DNA of 47,741 nt, taken from contig JAUXAD010000003.1 in NCBI GenBank assembly GCA_030620045.1, positions 1-47,741 of the forward strand, read 5' to 3'. Shown one piece after another: positions 8,818-19,087 of the stretch (its first letter is position 1; the number at the start of each line of letters is the position of its first letter). The translations under genes and the position numbers were made by a program. Under the pieces are notes generated by a model that searched no databases, was not told the origin of the DNA, and saw only the letters and a list, made by a program, of their open reading frames with translations. The stretch is from an archaeon. Its GTDB lineage: Archaea > Nanobdellota > Nanobdellia > Pacearchaeales > GW2011-AR1.

Positions 8818-9257
8818 TCTCTAATAATTTCAACCAAGGCTTCTCCATAATCTTTTTTAATTATCATTTTTACCTTGCCTTTAACATTTTCAATACAAAA
8901 TGGATTTTCAGCCTCAGTTATTTTTGTAATATTAATATGTTTTATTTCTTTTCCTCCTATAAAATCATCTGAGCGAAAAATCAAATTTTCATATTCATCA
9001 TCCTTAAAACAAACAGATTCTATTTTTGACGGCAATAAATATTCTACTTCTTGCGAGCCCTGAGAACCTTTCCACATTTTATCAACATCTGACTGAAGCC
9101 CATTTACAAATTGCCCAATCTTCATTTCATCCTGAATTCCAAGAAATGTTTTAATAGCATAAAAAGCAAAAGCAATAAAAATCACTATTAAAATAATTGA
9201 AAAAATCATTCCAAAAGATAACTTCATTTGCCCCCTCTTTAATTCACACCCTTTCAT
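8814..9257 (-). CDS. Pilin-like/TM-anchored surface protein, 147 aa
   Basis: KRGQMKLSFGMIFSIILIVIFIAFAFYAIKTFLG N-terminal helix; operon context. Confidence 0.65.
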   Translation of the reverse strand: MKGCELKRGQMKLSFGMIFSIILIVIFIAFAFYAIKTFLGIQDEMKIGQFVNGLQSDVDKMWKGSQGSQEVEYLLPSKIESVCFKDDEYENLIFRSDDFIGGKEIKHINITKITEAENPFCIENVKGKVKMIIKKDYGEALVEIIRE

Positions 9258-9291
9258 AAGTTAAAATAAGAAATAGAACTTATAAAGTTTA

Positions 9292-12200
9292 TTAATAAAA
9301 TTCAAAAGGTCTTATAATCTTACTGCACTCATTAGGGGATGGTTGTTTGCCATAGTCATCCTGGCATATAATATAAAATGTTGCTCCAGTATTCCAATCT
9401 GTATAATGGTTTACCTCATCTATTGTAGTCATGGGAGTTCCATCGTCAAAAGAGTAATCACAAGGATAATCTACAAACTTGGTATCATAAACACATATTG
9501 CTGGTTCATCTGTTATTAATTTCAAATATGTATCTTCATGATAAGCTCTTACAACAATTGGTTCATCTAAGTCAGTTTCAACTTCAAAGTTTAATGTTTC
9601 AGTATCACAATTATTACCTAAATCACAGCATCTAATGAAATATTCATAGCTTATTCCTGTAGAGCTTCCTTCTAGCCATAAATCATAAGAATGCTTATAT
9701 GCCCAAGGGGGTGAAAATTTATCATCAGCTATTCTATCAGATGGATCGCCAAATTCACAGGTCGCTTCCCCTTCCTTATAACCAAAAGAAGTTTTTGCCT
9801 CTAAAGTTACTTTAACACTTTCTGTTGAGTCTTTTATTATACTTCCATTTTCCGGTTTTACCCAATCAATTACCAATGGTTGAGTTCCAATTAAACTAAA
9901 TTTATAAGATTCTGTATTAACATTTCTCTTTGATTCTTCTACTCCTTGGGGTTGGTCTTTGCATCTAAAATAAAATCTATTTTCAACTCTGTCTTTTAAT
10001 CCTGTCAGTGTTGTTTCACAAGTATAAAGTCCTTGAGCATTCATTTCAAATACAGTTAGTGAGCAATCCATTTGGTGAACTGAATCATTTTCCATACTAT
10101 CATAACTTTGGTCAGAATGACTCCACCTACACTCTGCTGGTTCATTGATAGAAACCCACGTCTTTATTTCAGATTTGTTATAACCAAAAGGCATATTATT
10201 TAATGGATCAGTTTCAACAATTAAAGGAGGTGTTGTGTCAGGACCTTTTTCTACACAGAACTTGAATACAAAGTTTGCAGTATTAGAATTTCCATTAGCA
10301 TCTTGGCATCTTACATATAATTCATATTCTCCGTCATTTTCTATTGTGATATTTTCTGATCCTAATGCACTTGAACCTGGCAAACTCATAGTATAAGAAT
10401 GTTCATATTTAGACAAACCTCCACTAAAATAAAAGTTCATGTCATCAAAACTTTCTTTTCTTAAAATATCTATTTTACATTTTCCAGGCTCGTCTAACTT
10501 TACGCCAAATCCTAAAGGAGTGAAAGCAGGGACACAGTTTTCTTCATCTGCCCCTTCACCAATATATTCTATTATTACTCCCCTCTCTGGAGGAGAAAGA
10601 GCTTTGTCTGGGTCGTATTTATAATCATCAGTATTAATCAAAGCATCTTCCCATGCTTCTATTATTGGAAACTCAACATCACCCCTATTAACCCAAACAC
10701 ATTGTTCTTCATCTGTTCCTTTATTTACTAATTCACAAGCTTGCCCTAAACTTCTACACTGATATTCAGAACAAGGAAGAGTTCCTTGTTTATTACATTC
10801 TTCACAATCATCTCCACCAGTTTTTGCATCCCAAGGTTGACATGAAAATGAAATTACTTCTATATTTTCCCTTCGATACATAGCTAAAAAAAGAGCTATT
10901 GAAACTCCTATACCTATTCCAATACCCCACCCAGTTCCTTCTGCTCCCCCTATCCATGTTCCTACTGCTTTTCCAAGACCAACTCCTATACCTAATGCCC
11001 AAGATGCAGCTTCTGTTAAAGCTTTATCAAGTATTCCTAACTTTCCAAGAGTTTGTATTGCGCCCCAAACAGCTACCCCCCATGTCGCACCACCAAGAAT
11101 ACCATCTTCAAAACTCCCTTTCGGAACTTCAATAAAACCAAAATGTTTAACCATTTCAACAGGAGGAGTTTTTATTTTATCCTGATTTATAGTGCCATCC
11201 AGATTAAGGATTCCTCCTTCTTTTAATTTATCTATATCCTCTGGCTCTAATTTAGATTCCCCCTTTGCTGTTTTAACAAATATACCTTCGTCTGTCTTTT
11301 TAATTTGGAGAATATCTTCTCCATTTAGTTTTGGGGGTTCTTCTAATTTTTTTAATGTCGACCAAACATCTGCTTTATCTCCAAAAGTAATCCCTGGTGC
11401 TGCAGCAGCAGCCGCGGCCGCCACATCTTTATCTTTTATCGTTCCATCTTCTTTCACACCAAACAAATTTTCACATAATTTAGAACCTGCGCCTCTTTTT
11501 TTAAAGCATTCACTAGCCTCCCCACCATAATGGGCTCGAAGTTTTGCAAGATCTTCTTCTGTTAAAGTCGTATCAGCAGCATTTTTGTGTCTGTTTGCGC
11601 ACAATACCTCAACACCAAATATCCTCATGCAATCCTCATAGCTATCCCCATACCCTCTATTATCCATTAAGTCTGAAGTTTTTATTGCAGGAGCACCTCC
11701 TTCTGTGTCAATAATTCCTACATCTTTTAGTGCTGATATAACGTCAGAAATCCCTGTCGGAACAAGTAGACTTGCAGGTGCTTGGGGTCTTGTTGTTCGG
11801 GCATCACAACAACAAAATTGTGTATCACTACACATTCTAAAAATTGTTTCATCATCATCACATCTTCTGCTAGTACATCTTCCAGCCACATTATATTTGT
11901 TGTAACATCTTTCATTGCAGGCTTTATCTTTATCTTCCCCCACAGTTGTTCCACATTGAAAATCTCCAATACATTTACCTTCTGGTGTTGCTTTTCCAGG
12001 GTTAGTTTGCAAAAAAGGATAAAAACCACATAAAGTAGTACTTTTTTTAATAGGATAGTCTTCACAATTAACAACACATTCCCACTTATTCAGTCCCTCT
12101 GATATACGTTTCCATTTAACATTCTTGCCATACACGTCAACTGTCACTATAGTTCCCAAATCACATTCTTCATATATAGTTTCTCCACTAACAATCCCAA

Positions 12201-12300
12201 TTCCCCCGCCAACAGCATAAGAAAATGCAACTATCCCCACTACAAGAATTATAATTTGACTTAATGCCAATGCTCCTTTTTTCTTCATTTTTTTAAACAT
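9292..12300 (-). CDS. Giant Cys-rich surface protein with Gly-rich membrane segment and Ig-like 'EPAxCxW' modules, 1002 aa
   Basis: N-terminal KKKGALALSQIIILVVGIVAFSYAVGG; Gly-rich hydrophobic core; C-terminus homologous to C-terminus of 15287..19087 (IVVRAYHEDTYLKLITDEPAICVYD vs MVVRAYQDGGSLKLITDEEAKCYYD). Confidence 0.8.
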   Translation of the reverse strand: MFKKMKKKGALALSQIIILVVGIVAFSYAVGGGIGIVSGETIYEECDLGTIVTVDVYGKNVKWKRISEGLNKWECVVNCEDYPIKKSTTLCGFYPFLQTNPGKATPEGKCIGDFQCGTTVGEDKDKACNERCYNKYNVAGRCTSRRCDDDETIFRMCSDTQFCCCDARTTRPQAPASLLVPTGISDVISALKDVGIIDTEGGAPAIKTSDLMDNRGYGDSYEDCMRIFGVEVLCANRHKNAADTTLTEEDLAKLRAHYGGEASECFKKRGAGSKLCENLFGVKEDGTIKDKDVAAAAAAAAPGITFGDKADVWSTLKKLEEPPKLNGEDILQIKKTDEGIFVKTAKGESKLEPEDIDKLKEGGILNLDGTINQDKIKTPPVEMVKHFGFIEVPKGSFEDGILGGATWGVAVWGAIQTLGKLGILDKALTEAASWALGIGVGLGKAVGTWIGGAEGTGWGIGIGIGVSIALFLAMYRRENIEVISFSCQPWDAKTGGDDCEECNKQGTLPCSEYQCRSLGQACELVNKGTDEEQCVWVNRGDVEFPIIEAWEDALINTDDYKYDPDKALSPPERGVIIEYIGEGADEENCVPAFTPLGFGVKLDEPGKCKIDILRKESFDDMNFYFSGGLSKYEHSYTMSLPGSSALGSENITIENDGEYELYVRCQDANGNSNTANFVFKFCVEKGPDTTPPLIVETDPLNNMPFGYNKSEIKTWVSINEPAECRWSHSDQSYDSMENDSVHQMDCSLTVFEMNAQGLYTCETTLTGLKDRVENRFYFRCKDQPQGVEESKRNVNTESYKFSLIGTQPLVIDWVKPENGSIIKDSTESVKVTLEAKTSFGYKEGEATCEFGDPSDRIADDKFSPPWAYKHSYDLWLEGSSTGISYEYFIRCCDLGNNCDTETLNFEVETDLDEPIVVRAYHEDTYLKLITDEPAICVYDTKFVDYPCDYSFDDGTPMTTIDEVNHYTDWNTGATFYIICQDDYGKQPSPNECSKIIRPFEFY

Positions 12301-12312
12301 TTTTTATTTCAT

Positions 12313-14046
12313 TTAACCAAGTAGTCCTCCTAATAATCCTCCTCCTTCTTCCCCCTCTTGCCATGTTTTTGTAATTAGTTCATCTATATCATCATAATAA
12401 CCAGGTTCTCCAATAAAATTCACACCTGTCCCGCAATCTCCCATATAAGAGCATAAGTCCTCCATGTCGTCTTTCCAGTCCTTTTTTATATCTCCATCTT
12501 TATCCACACAAGCAGAATCTTTACAGTCATCTTCACAGAGTAAATCACAAGCATGAAGAGGATCATCCCAAAAACATTTTTCTCTACACTTTTGCATACA
12601 TTCATAATCCCCAACAACTATCCAGTTGATATCTTCTTCTTTTTCAGGATCAATTACCAGAGCCCCTTCAAAAACTCCTGCTTTATACTCAACAAGACAT
12701 TGTTGGCTTGCCAAAGAACACATTGATTCAGCATCTCCTTCTTCTTCCCAGAAATCAAATCCAGGATAATATTTAGGAACACAAGAAGAATTTACTTCTT
12801 CACCATTTTCTTCTTCAACCCTTCCAGAAATCACTCCTTCAACCCATTTACAATCTCTTTTATCTGGATTACTACAATCTTTTTCATTATCTTGAGAATA
12901 ACAATCCTGCCACATATTCACTCTGCAAGCTGCTGTTTTGAAAGTATTAACTTCTGATTGAGTGCAAACTTCTTGTCTAAAATCTGCGCAGGGTTCAACA
13001 CTAACTTCTCCATTATAACACACAAGTCTAAAATATCTCCTTCCTGGACTATTAATTCCTTCTCCATCTTTATCTGCAGAACACCATGTTTCTCCATGCT
13101 GATATGTGATGTCTTCATATTTACAACCTAAATCTTTACAAACATGTTTTCCTCCATCAGCTTTACAAGTAGTTCCTAAAAAATAATCACAGTCCCCGCA
13201 AGTTGAAGAATCTTTGCTTCCATCATCATTAATATCACAATCTGGAGCAGTAATCTTTCCCCAATAACCGTCATCATCATCAGGGTCATCCCAGTGATTA
13301 GCATCATACACATTCCCCAAATTCCCACAAATATCTAAAGAATATACCTCATCTCGTCCTTCAACACAAGTTGTTCCGCCTCTAGGTCCGCAATTAGTTC
13401 CTAAAGAATTAGCAGAGCATAAATAACCTTCATGGAACTCTACATCAGAATCTCCAGTCTGCATTTCTTGACATTCTTTTTTTGTCAAAAGTTTACAAGT
13501 TTTTTCAAACTCTTTTTCAAAAACACAAGCTCCTTTTACTTTTGGCCTTGCACTTGTAATACATTCCACTTCATTTTGAATATCCATTCTATAATTAATT
13601 TCCAATCCATATTTAGAAGCAAGGCTTTTACATCTTGTCAGTGTAACAAAAGCTGCCTGCTCTCCAATTAAACAACATCCTAATTGACATTGAGGAATAT
13701 CATCTTTGTCTCTTTCATCCCAAACTCCAGGAGTTTCTCCTCCTTCACAAACTCTTTGAGGAGTATTTGGCATGCAAGTTCCTTCTTTACTATTAATACA
13801 AACTCCTAATTTACAATAAGAAGTTGATTCACAAGAAGTAGGAACACTTCTACATGGTAATGGATTACCCTCAGAATCTTCTCCACAATTATTTCCCAAA
13901 TCACATTTCTCTTGAGGAGCATTTATACACCATCCTCCAGGTTCTCCTGCTTTTGTTTTCTCACAACAATATGAAACTTGTGCAGAGATAATACTAATTA
14001 GAAAAATACTTAATATTGTAAATAAAAATAATTTTTTATTTATCAT
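12313..14046 (-). CDS. Secreted Cys-rich surface protein, 577 aa
   Basis: Signal peptide LFLFTILSIFLISIISAQVSYCCE; homologous to N-terminal half of 15287..19087 (QCQLGCCLIGEQAAFVTLTRC vs ECQLGCCILDDGAKKIFTRNIQC). Confidence 0.82.
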   Translation of the reverse strand: MINKKLFLFTILSIFLISIISAQVSYCCEKTKAGEPGGWCINAPQEKCDLGNNCGEDSEGNPLPCRSVPTSCESTSYCKLGVCINSKEGTCMPNTPQRVCEGGETPGVWDERDKDDIPQCQLGCCLIGEQAAFVTLTRCKSLASKYGLEINYRMDIQNEVECITSARPKVKGACVFEKEFEKTCKLLTKKECQEMQTGDSDVEFHEGYLCSANSLGTNCGPRGGTTCVEGRDEVYSLDICGNLGNVYDANHWDDPDDDDGYWGKITAPDCDINDDGSKDSSTCGDCDYFLGTTCKADGGKHVCKDLGCKYEDITYQHGETWCSADKDGEGINSPGRRYFRLVCYNGEVSVEPCADFRQEVCTQSEVNTFKTAACRVNMWQDCYSQDNEKDCSNPDKRDCKWVEGVISGRVEEENGEEVNSSCVPKYYPGFDFWEEEGDAESMCSLASQQCLVEYKAGVFEGALVIDPEKEEDINWIVVGDYECMQKCREKCFWDDPLHACDLLCEDDCKDSACVDKDGDIKKDWKDDMEDLCSYMGDCGTGVNFIGEPGYYDDIDELITKTWQEGEEGGGLLGGLLG

Positions 14047-14354
14047 TTTATTTCTAACTTCTTTTTAATTAAAGACATATCATTTTTTAATGAACTCATA
14101 TCCTCTTTTATTTTACCAAAGCCATCTTTAACACCAATAGAAACATGTTTCATTTCAATTTTTGTTTCTCCAATCTCTCTATAAACTTTAAAGAAAAAAC
14201 TTGCCATCAATATAATAGCCGCAAAATTAAACTCACTAAGTCCCGGACTACCACCAAAAATCAATTCAATAAACCAATAAATAACTAATATCGCTAACAA
14301 GATTATTATAGTATTGATAATTATATTAAAAATATTCTTTTTCTTTTGAGCCAT
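14043..14354 (-). CDS. Small membrane protein with C-terminal coiled coil
   Basis: TM helices then KIEMKHVSIGVKDGFGKIKEDMSSLKNDMSLIKKKL; 4-nt overlap with the next gene. Confidence 0.65.
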   Translation of the reverse strand: MAQKKKNIFNIIINTIIILLAILVIYWFIELIFGGSPGLSEFNFAAIILMASFFFKVYREIGETKIEMKHVSIGVKDGFGKIKEDMSSLKNDMSLIKKKLEIK

Positions 14355-14355
14355 T

Positions 14356-14478
14356 TTATTTTATGCCCCCTGTAATCAAGATTTTAATTAATAATATAAT
14401 TCCTAATACAAGAATCAATGCTAAGAGCCAAAACATCCAATCTTTCTTCCACCAATCTTTTTCTATTTTATTTATCAT
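14356..14478 (-). CDS. 40-aa membrane microprotein (not in supplied ORF track)
   Basis: Translates as MINKIEKDWWKKDWMFWLLALILVLGIILLIKILITGGIK*; fills the gap between 14354 and 14479 exactly. Confidence 0.65.
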   Translation of the reverse strand: MINKIEKDWWKKDWMFWLLALILVLGIILLIKILITGGIK

Positions 14479-15252
14479 CTAAACCCCATATCCTGGAGGC
14501 CATGCAACACTCCTTGAAGCAAACTGAAATTTATTTTCTGTATTCCTGTCTGTTAAAATATAAATTGTTGTCCCGTCTGATTGCTTCTTCTTCTCAACTT
14601 TCAAATCATGATAATAATTCATATAAGTTGTAGTTTCTGAATCACCATATGTTGCTTCCCATTCTAGTATACTATTAGCTATACTAATTAATTCATAAAG
14701 ATTATTGTTCAAAACTACACTAAATGAATCTTGTTTTTCTGAATCCTCTCCTTTTGTTAAAGTTAATGAATGATCAAATGTAGCAACAACTCTTTCTGGA
14801 AGCAACTCAACACTTATTTCCCCTTTTCTTAAACTTACCTCATATCCTCTTTTTTGATAACTCTCTTTCATAGAATCAAAACACGCATCAACTTCTTCTT
14901 CAATTTCATTTTTAATTTCAGATTCAATATGCTCCTTTAACATTGGCTGTTGCACAACACACGTCTTATAATATTCTCCAGTGTAACACAAATATTCTAT
15001 TTTCTCGTTATTGTATAAAATATAATGTTCTGGAACTAAACTCCCTCCCTGCAAAGATAATTTTTCTATACTCTCTTTGATTTCATCTTCAATACAGGTT
15101 TGAATAAATGCCGTGGGGTTTTTTGGCTCAAGTCCTAAACCTACGCTAATTTCAGGGTAAAACATATATATTAAAATTCCAAGAACAACAATCATTACAG
15201 CAATGATTATAAAAATAGTAACTTGCCCTCTTTTATTAAACCTCTTTTTCAT
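14479..15252 (-). CDS. Pilin-like 'RGQVTIFIII' surface protein, 257 aa
   Basis: N-terminal KRGQVTIFIIIAVMIVVLGILIYMF; paralogous to 19084..19872 (FIQTCIEDEIKESIEKLSLQGG vs FLESCIEDKVKEGIEKISIQGG). Confidence 0.78.
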   Translation of the reverse strand: MKKRFNKRGQVTIFIIIAVMIVVLGILIYMFYPEISVGLGLEPKNPTAFIQTCIEDEIKESIEKLSLQGGSLVPEHYILYNNEKIEYLCYTGEYYKTCVVQQPMLKEHIESEIKNEIEEEVDACFDSMKESYQKRGYEVSLRKGEISVELLPERVVATFDHSLTLTKGEDSEKQDSFSVVLNNNLYELISIANSILEWEATYGDSETTTYMNYYHDLKVEKKKQSDGTTIYILTDRNTENKFQFASRSVAWPPGYGV

Positions 15253-15286
15253 ATTTCTTTTACGATATTCTTATTTATAAATTTAA

Positions 15287-18200
15287 TTAAGAACTTGGAA
15301 TAATTTTTATTGCACAATCTGAATTTGTATTGTCAAAAACATCTTTACACTTGACATGATAAGTAATATCAGGATTCCAAGTAGTTGTATGAACTGTTGA
15401 AAAAGCAGTTGTCATTGAAGTACCATTTTCTAAATTAAAACTACATCTATTTAAGTCATAATAACATTTAGCTTCTTCATCTGTAATTAATTTAAGACTC
15501 CCCCCGTCTTGATAAGCTCTTACAACCATGGGTGGAAGATCATCTATTATTAAATTAAATATAGCATTTCCTTCTGCTTTATTTCCAGCTTCATCTTTGC
15601 ATACTATTAAAACATTATAATTCCCAGCTGATGGGTGAAGGGGATATATGTGATAGGTATCTTCTTGTGCAAAAAAGTCCCATCCGAGTGGGGGTTCTAC
15701 AAAATCATATTCACATCTAGAAATACCATTAGCCATTCCTCCAGAAGTTGTAACTCTTAAATCATCTGCCTCAGTTGGTACACTCCCTCTTCTAATCTCT
15801 CCTTGTGGAGAAATTGAAACAATTTGTAATTCATTTTCTGTTGCATATAAAGTATAAGGAAAACCATCCATATTTACATTTCTATCATTTTCATTCCACG
15901 GACCATCATAGTCACATCCTGTTTGTGTTGGGTCACAAACCCATGGTTGGTCTTTGCATTTAATATAAATATTGTTTGTTGGTTTTGTTAAATTTGTAAG
16001 TGTTGTTGAACAATCCCATCTTGATTTCATTTCCCATGGGTGATAGTCATCACAAGAAGTAAAGGTTTCCATTTCATCATATGACTTATCTGTATCATGA
16101 GTCCACTTGCACTCTGCTGGTTCATCTAAGGAAATTGTAAGAATCTTTTCAGTAATATTATATTCTAAATAAGAACCACTTTCAGGACTGAATCCGTTTT
16201 CTTTTATTCTTGCATGCTCAATATCCTCACCTTCTTTTATGCAAAAATTTACTATATATTCATTGAAATTAGGATTACCAGCATAGTCTTCACATCTTAC
16301 ATACATATTCAACTCCCCCCATCTTTCCCCAAGAGTTCCACTAATAACATCTAAACTTGAAACAAAGGGAAGCCGATTTTCAAAACGATGAAGTACAGAA
16401 TAAGAATTTCCTTCTTTAAACTCCTCACCTTCTAAGGTATAATCCTCTGTAGCATTTGGTGCAACTGGTTTCCAATTATAAACACACTTAGCATAATCCT
16501 CATTACTCCCTTCTTTTGTTATTAATGAAAAATTAATCTCAGTGAATTCTTGAATACACCCCCCACTACTATTTCTAATTTCAATTCCATTACCTCCAGG
16601 TCTAGGACTATCACTATAAAGTCCCCCATCTAATTCATTTAGAGAAATTTTCGGTGGAGTACTATCATCACGATATTGATTAATGCAAATAGATTCTTCT
16701 GTTTCATATAATTCATCTTTGCTTATGAATCTACAACCACTACCTAGAGACCTACACTTATATTCAGTGCAAGGTTTATTATCATCACATATAGAACAAT
16801 CATATTTGTCTGGATTTGTAGGGGGTTGCCAAGGTTTGCATGTAAATTCAACATCTATTTCTTCTTCTGACCCAACCCCCCCAGGTCCAAATATAAGTGC
16901 TAGGACAGCTGTTAAAATTATCAATACTATTGCGATAATCCACCCAATAACAGGACCAGGACTAACAGCCGCAGCTGCTGCAGCAGTAGTAGCAGCAGCA
17001 CCGACAAGACCCTCAGTAGCAGCAGCAACAACAGCTGATGTTATTAAACCAGCGACTATTGTTGCTACTCCTGACAAACCACCCATAACTATACCAATTG
17101 CCAGTCCTGGATTTGTATAATCTAAACCTGGTTCAATCGCATCTAAAGCATTTCCTATCCAATCTTGTTCTGTTGAGCTAAAGAATTTAGGAGGGTTTCC
17201 TTTGCCTATTTGGTCATCTCTTGCATATTCTTCTCCAGACCCTTCACCTATGTCTCCATCAGCAGTAAAAAGAGGCCATTTTGAATATTCCCCAGCCATA
17301 AGAACATATATCCAGTAAGCATCATCATCATCTAATTTATCTATATCAAATGTTCTAAAATTTTTAGTATATTTTCCTTCTGTATTTACATAACCTCCAC
17401 AATCTCCAATACTAGTACAAAATTCATTCATTTCGTCTGCAAATTTCTGGTCTAAACAATTGCAATTTCCTCTGCACTGTGTATGGAAAACACCTTTTAC
17501 CCAGGATGTTGGACATGACACAGATGCTATTGAACATAGGTCATTACTTTTGTCTTCTGCTTCCCAAAACTTAAGTCCAGCAGGATATTCTGGAACACAA
17601 ACATCAAATATAAAAAAATTCGAATACTCTCCATCCTCCTTAGAACGAGCTAGAGGGTCTATCGCTTGGTCATCACCTATTAAATGCCAGTAATAATTTC
17701 CTGGATCTGCATAAATTTTCGGAGCATCTTCATCATGCAAATCTACTTGTTGAACTCTACAATCAGATAAACTATCACATTCGTCATTAAAGTCACCTAT
17801 ATCATCTTCATTACTTATTTCTCCATCATCTTCAAACTCATAAGCTACTGGTTCTATTTGAAAACACCTCCATCCTTCATTAGCTCTGCATCTAGCCACA
17901 GAATATTCTCCAGTAGTTTTTTCACCACAAATTTGCATTCTATACTCTCCACAAGCTTCAACTTTTATTTCTCCCCTATCACACCATCTTCTTCTATGCT
18001 CACTTCCAACAACATCCCTACTCTCTCCAATATAACTTTCATAAATACACCAAGATTCTCCATTTTGAGGAGGTCTTTCATATTTCTCTTCAAAATAATC
18101 GTCTTCACAACTTAAATCTTCACAAGCATAATCACCATAATCAGGATTTACTCCTGCTTCAGATGAAGGAGCACACATACTAGTTAATCCATCACAATTC

Positions 18201-19087
18201 CCACAAGTTTGGGAATCTTTTCCATCTCCACAACTAGAATTTTGAACCTTTTTCCAATAATCTAAGTCATCCAATTTTGAAACATCATATACATTTGCTA
18301 TATTACTGCAATTATCTAAAAAATAAACTTTGTCATTATAACAAGTTGTTTCTACTTCCACTATTGGTAAGGACATAGCACAATTATTATTTAAGTCAGG
18401 ATGAGAGCATAAAGTTTTTAAGTAAAAATCTCCATCCAACGTCGCACAAGTGTTTTCTGTCACAAACTGACAACCTCCATCATTGAGAACACATGCTCCC
18501 ATTTCTTTAGTATAAACCCTGCAATCTAATTGAGAAGTTGAAGAATCAAAAACTCCTCCCTGAGTTGTACATTGTATATTTCTTGTGAATATTTTTTTGG
18601 CTCCATCATCTAATATACAACATCCTAGTTGACATTCAAAAACTTCATCAATAGGATTATCTTCCCAATTATCTTCACATCCTTTTTTTGTTCCAACAGA
18701 ACATGTTCCCTCTTCTTCGTCAACACAAGTTCCTGTTTTACATAAATCAGTTGATTCACAATCTGTCATCCATGTTTGTCCAGCACAAGAATCTTCAGAA
18801 CCAATAGGCTGACAAGTTGCATTATTTATTTCTTCACAACACCAATCTTCCTGGGCAGAAACAATTCCTATTTGTTTTATTGATAAAAGTCCTACCAATA
18901 AATTTAATCCTGAATTAATTAAATTAAATTTATTTTTTTCTTTAATTATTTTTGTTTCAGTTAGGGAATCAGTTTTATGAATAATATAACTATTAGCAGC
19001 AATCATATTAACTAATAAAAAAATCTGAAATATCACAACAGCTAACAAAACAATTTCTTTTTTATTTTTCTTTATTTTTGACATCAT
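15287..19087 (-). CDS. Giant Cys-rich surface protein, 1266 aa, fused equivalent of 577-aa plus 1002-aa proteins
   Basis: N-half matches 12313..14046, C-half matches 9292..12300; Ala/Gly-rich hydrophobic core between. Confidence 0.82.
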   Translation of the reverse strand: MMSKIKKNKKEIVLLAVVIFQIFLLVNMIAANSYIIHKTDSLTETKIIKEKNKFNLINSGLNLLVGLLSIKQIGIVSAQEDWCCEEINNATCQPIGSEDSCAGQTWMTDCESTDLCKTGTCVDEEEGTCSVGTKKGCEDNWEDNPIDEVFECQLGCCILDDGAKKIFTRNIQCTTQGGVFDSSTSQLDCRVYTKEMGACVLNDGGCQFVTENTCATLDGDFYLKTLCSHPDLNNNCAMSLPIVEVETTCYNDKVYFLDNCSNIANVYDVSKLDDLDYWKKVQNSSCGDGKDSQTCGNCDGLTSMCAPSSEAGVNPDYGDYACEDLSCEDDYFEEKYERPPQNGESWCIYESYIGESRDVVGSEHRRRWCDRGEIKVEACGEYRMQICGEKTTGEYSVARCRANEGWRCFQIEPVAYEFEDDGEISNEDDIGDFNDECDSLSDCRVQQVDLHDEDAPKIYADPGNYYWHLIGDDQAIDPLARSKEDGEYSNFFIFDVCVPEYPAGLKFWEAEDKSNDLCSIASVSCPTSWVKGVFHTQCRGNCNCLDQKFADEMNEFCTSIGDCGGYVNTEGKYTKNFRTFDIDKLDDDDAYWIYVLMAGEYSKWPLFTADGDIGEGSGEEYARDDQIGKGNPPKFFSSTEQDWIGNALDAIEPGLDYTNPGLAIGIVMGGLSGVATIVAGLITSAVVAAATEGLVGAAATTAAAAAAVSPGPVIGWIIAIVLIILTAVLALIFGPGGVGSEEEIDVEFTCKPWQPPTNPDKYDCSICDDNKPCTEYKCRSLGSGCRFISKDELYETEESICINQYRDDSTPPKISLNELDGGLYSDSPRPGGNGIEIRNSSGGCIQEFTEINFSLITKEGSNEDYAKCVYNWKPVAPNATEDYTLEGEEFKEGNSYSVLHRFENRLPFVSSLDVISGTLGERWGELNMYVRCEDYAGNPNFNEYIVNFCIKEGEDIEHARIKENGFSPESGSYLEYNITEKILTISLDEPAECKWTHDTDKSYDEMETFTSCDDYHPWEMKSRWDCSTTLTNLTKPTNNIYIKCKDQPWVCDPTQTGCDYDGPWNENDRNVNMDGFPYTLYATENELQIVSISPQGEIRRGSVPTEADDLRVTTSGGMANGISRCEYDFVEPPLGWDFFAQEDTYHIYPLHPSAGNYNVLIVCKDEAGNKAEGNAIFNLIIDDLPPMVVRAYQDGGSLKLITDEEAKCYYDLNRCSFNLENGTSMTTAFSTVHTTTWNPDITYHVKCKDVFDNTNSDCAIKIIPSS

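Noticed and set aside
11192-11530. 112-aa plus-strand ORF antisense to the 1002-aa protein
   Set aside because: Shadow ORF; contains the complement of the Ala tract.
16683-17120. 145-aa plus-strand ORF antisense to the 1266-aa surface protein
   Set aside because: Low-complexity Ser/Pro/Ala translation that mirrors the opposite-strand coding sequence; the minus-strand ORF has clear homology and signal features.
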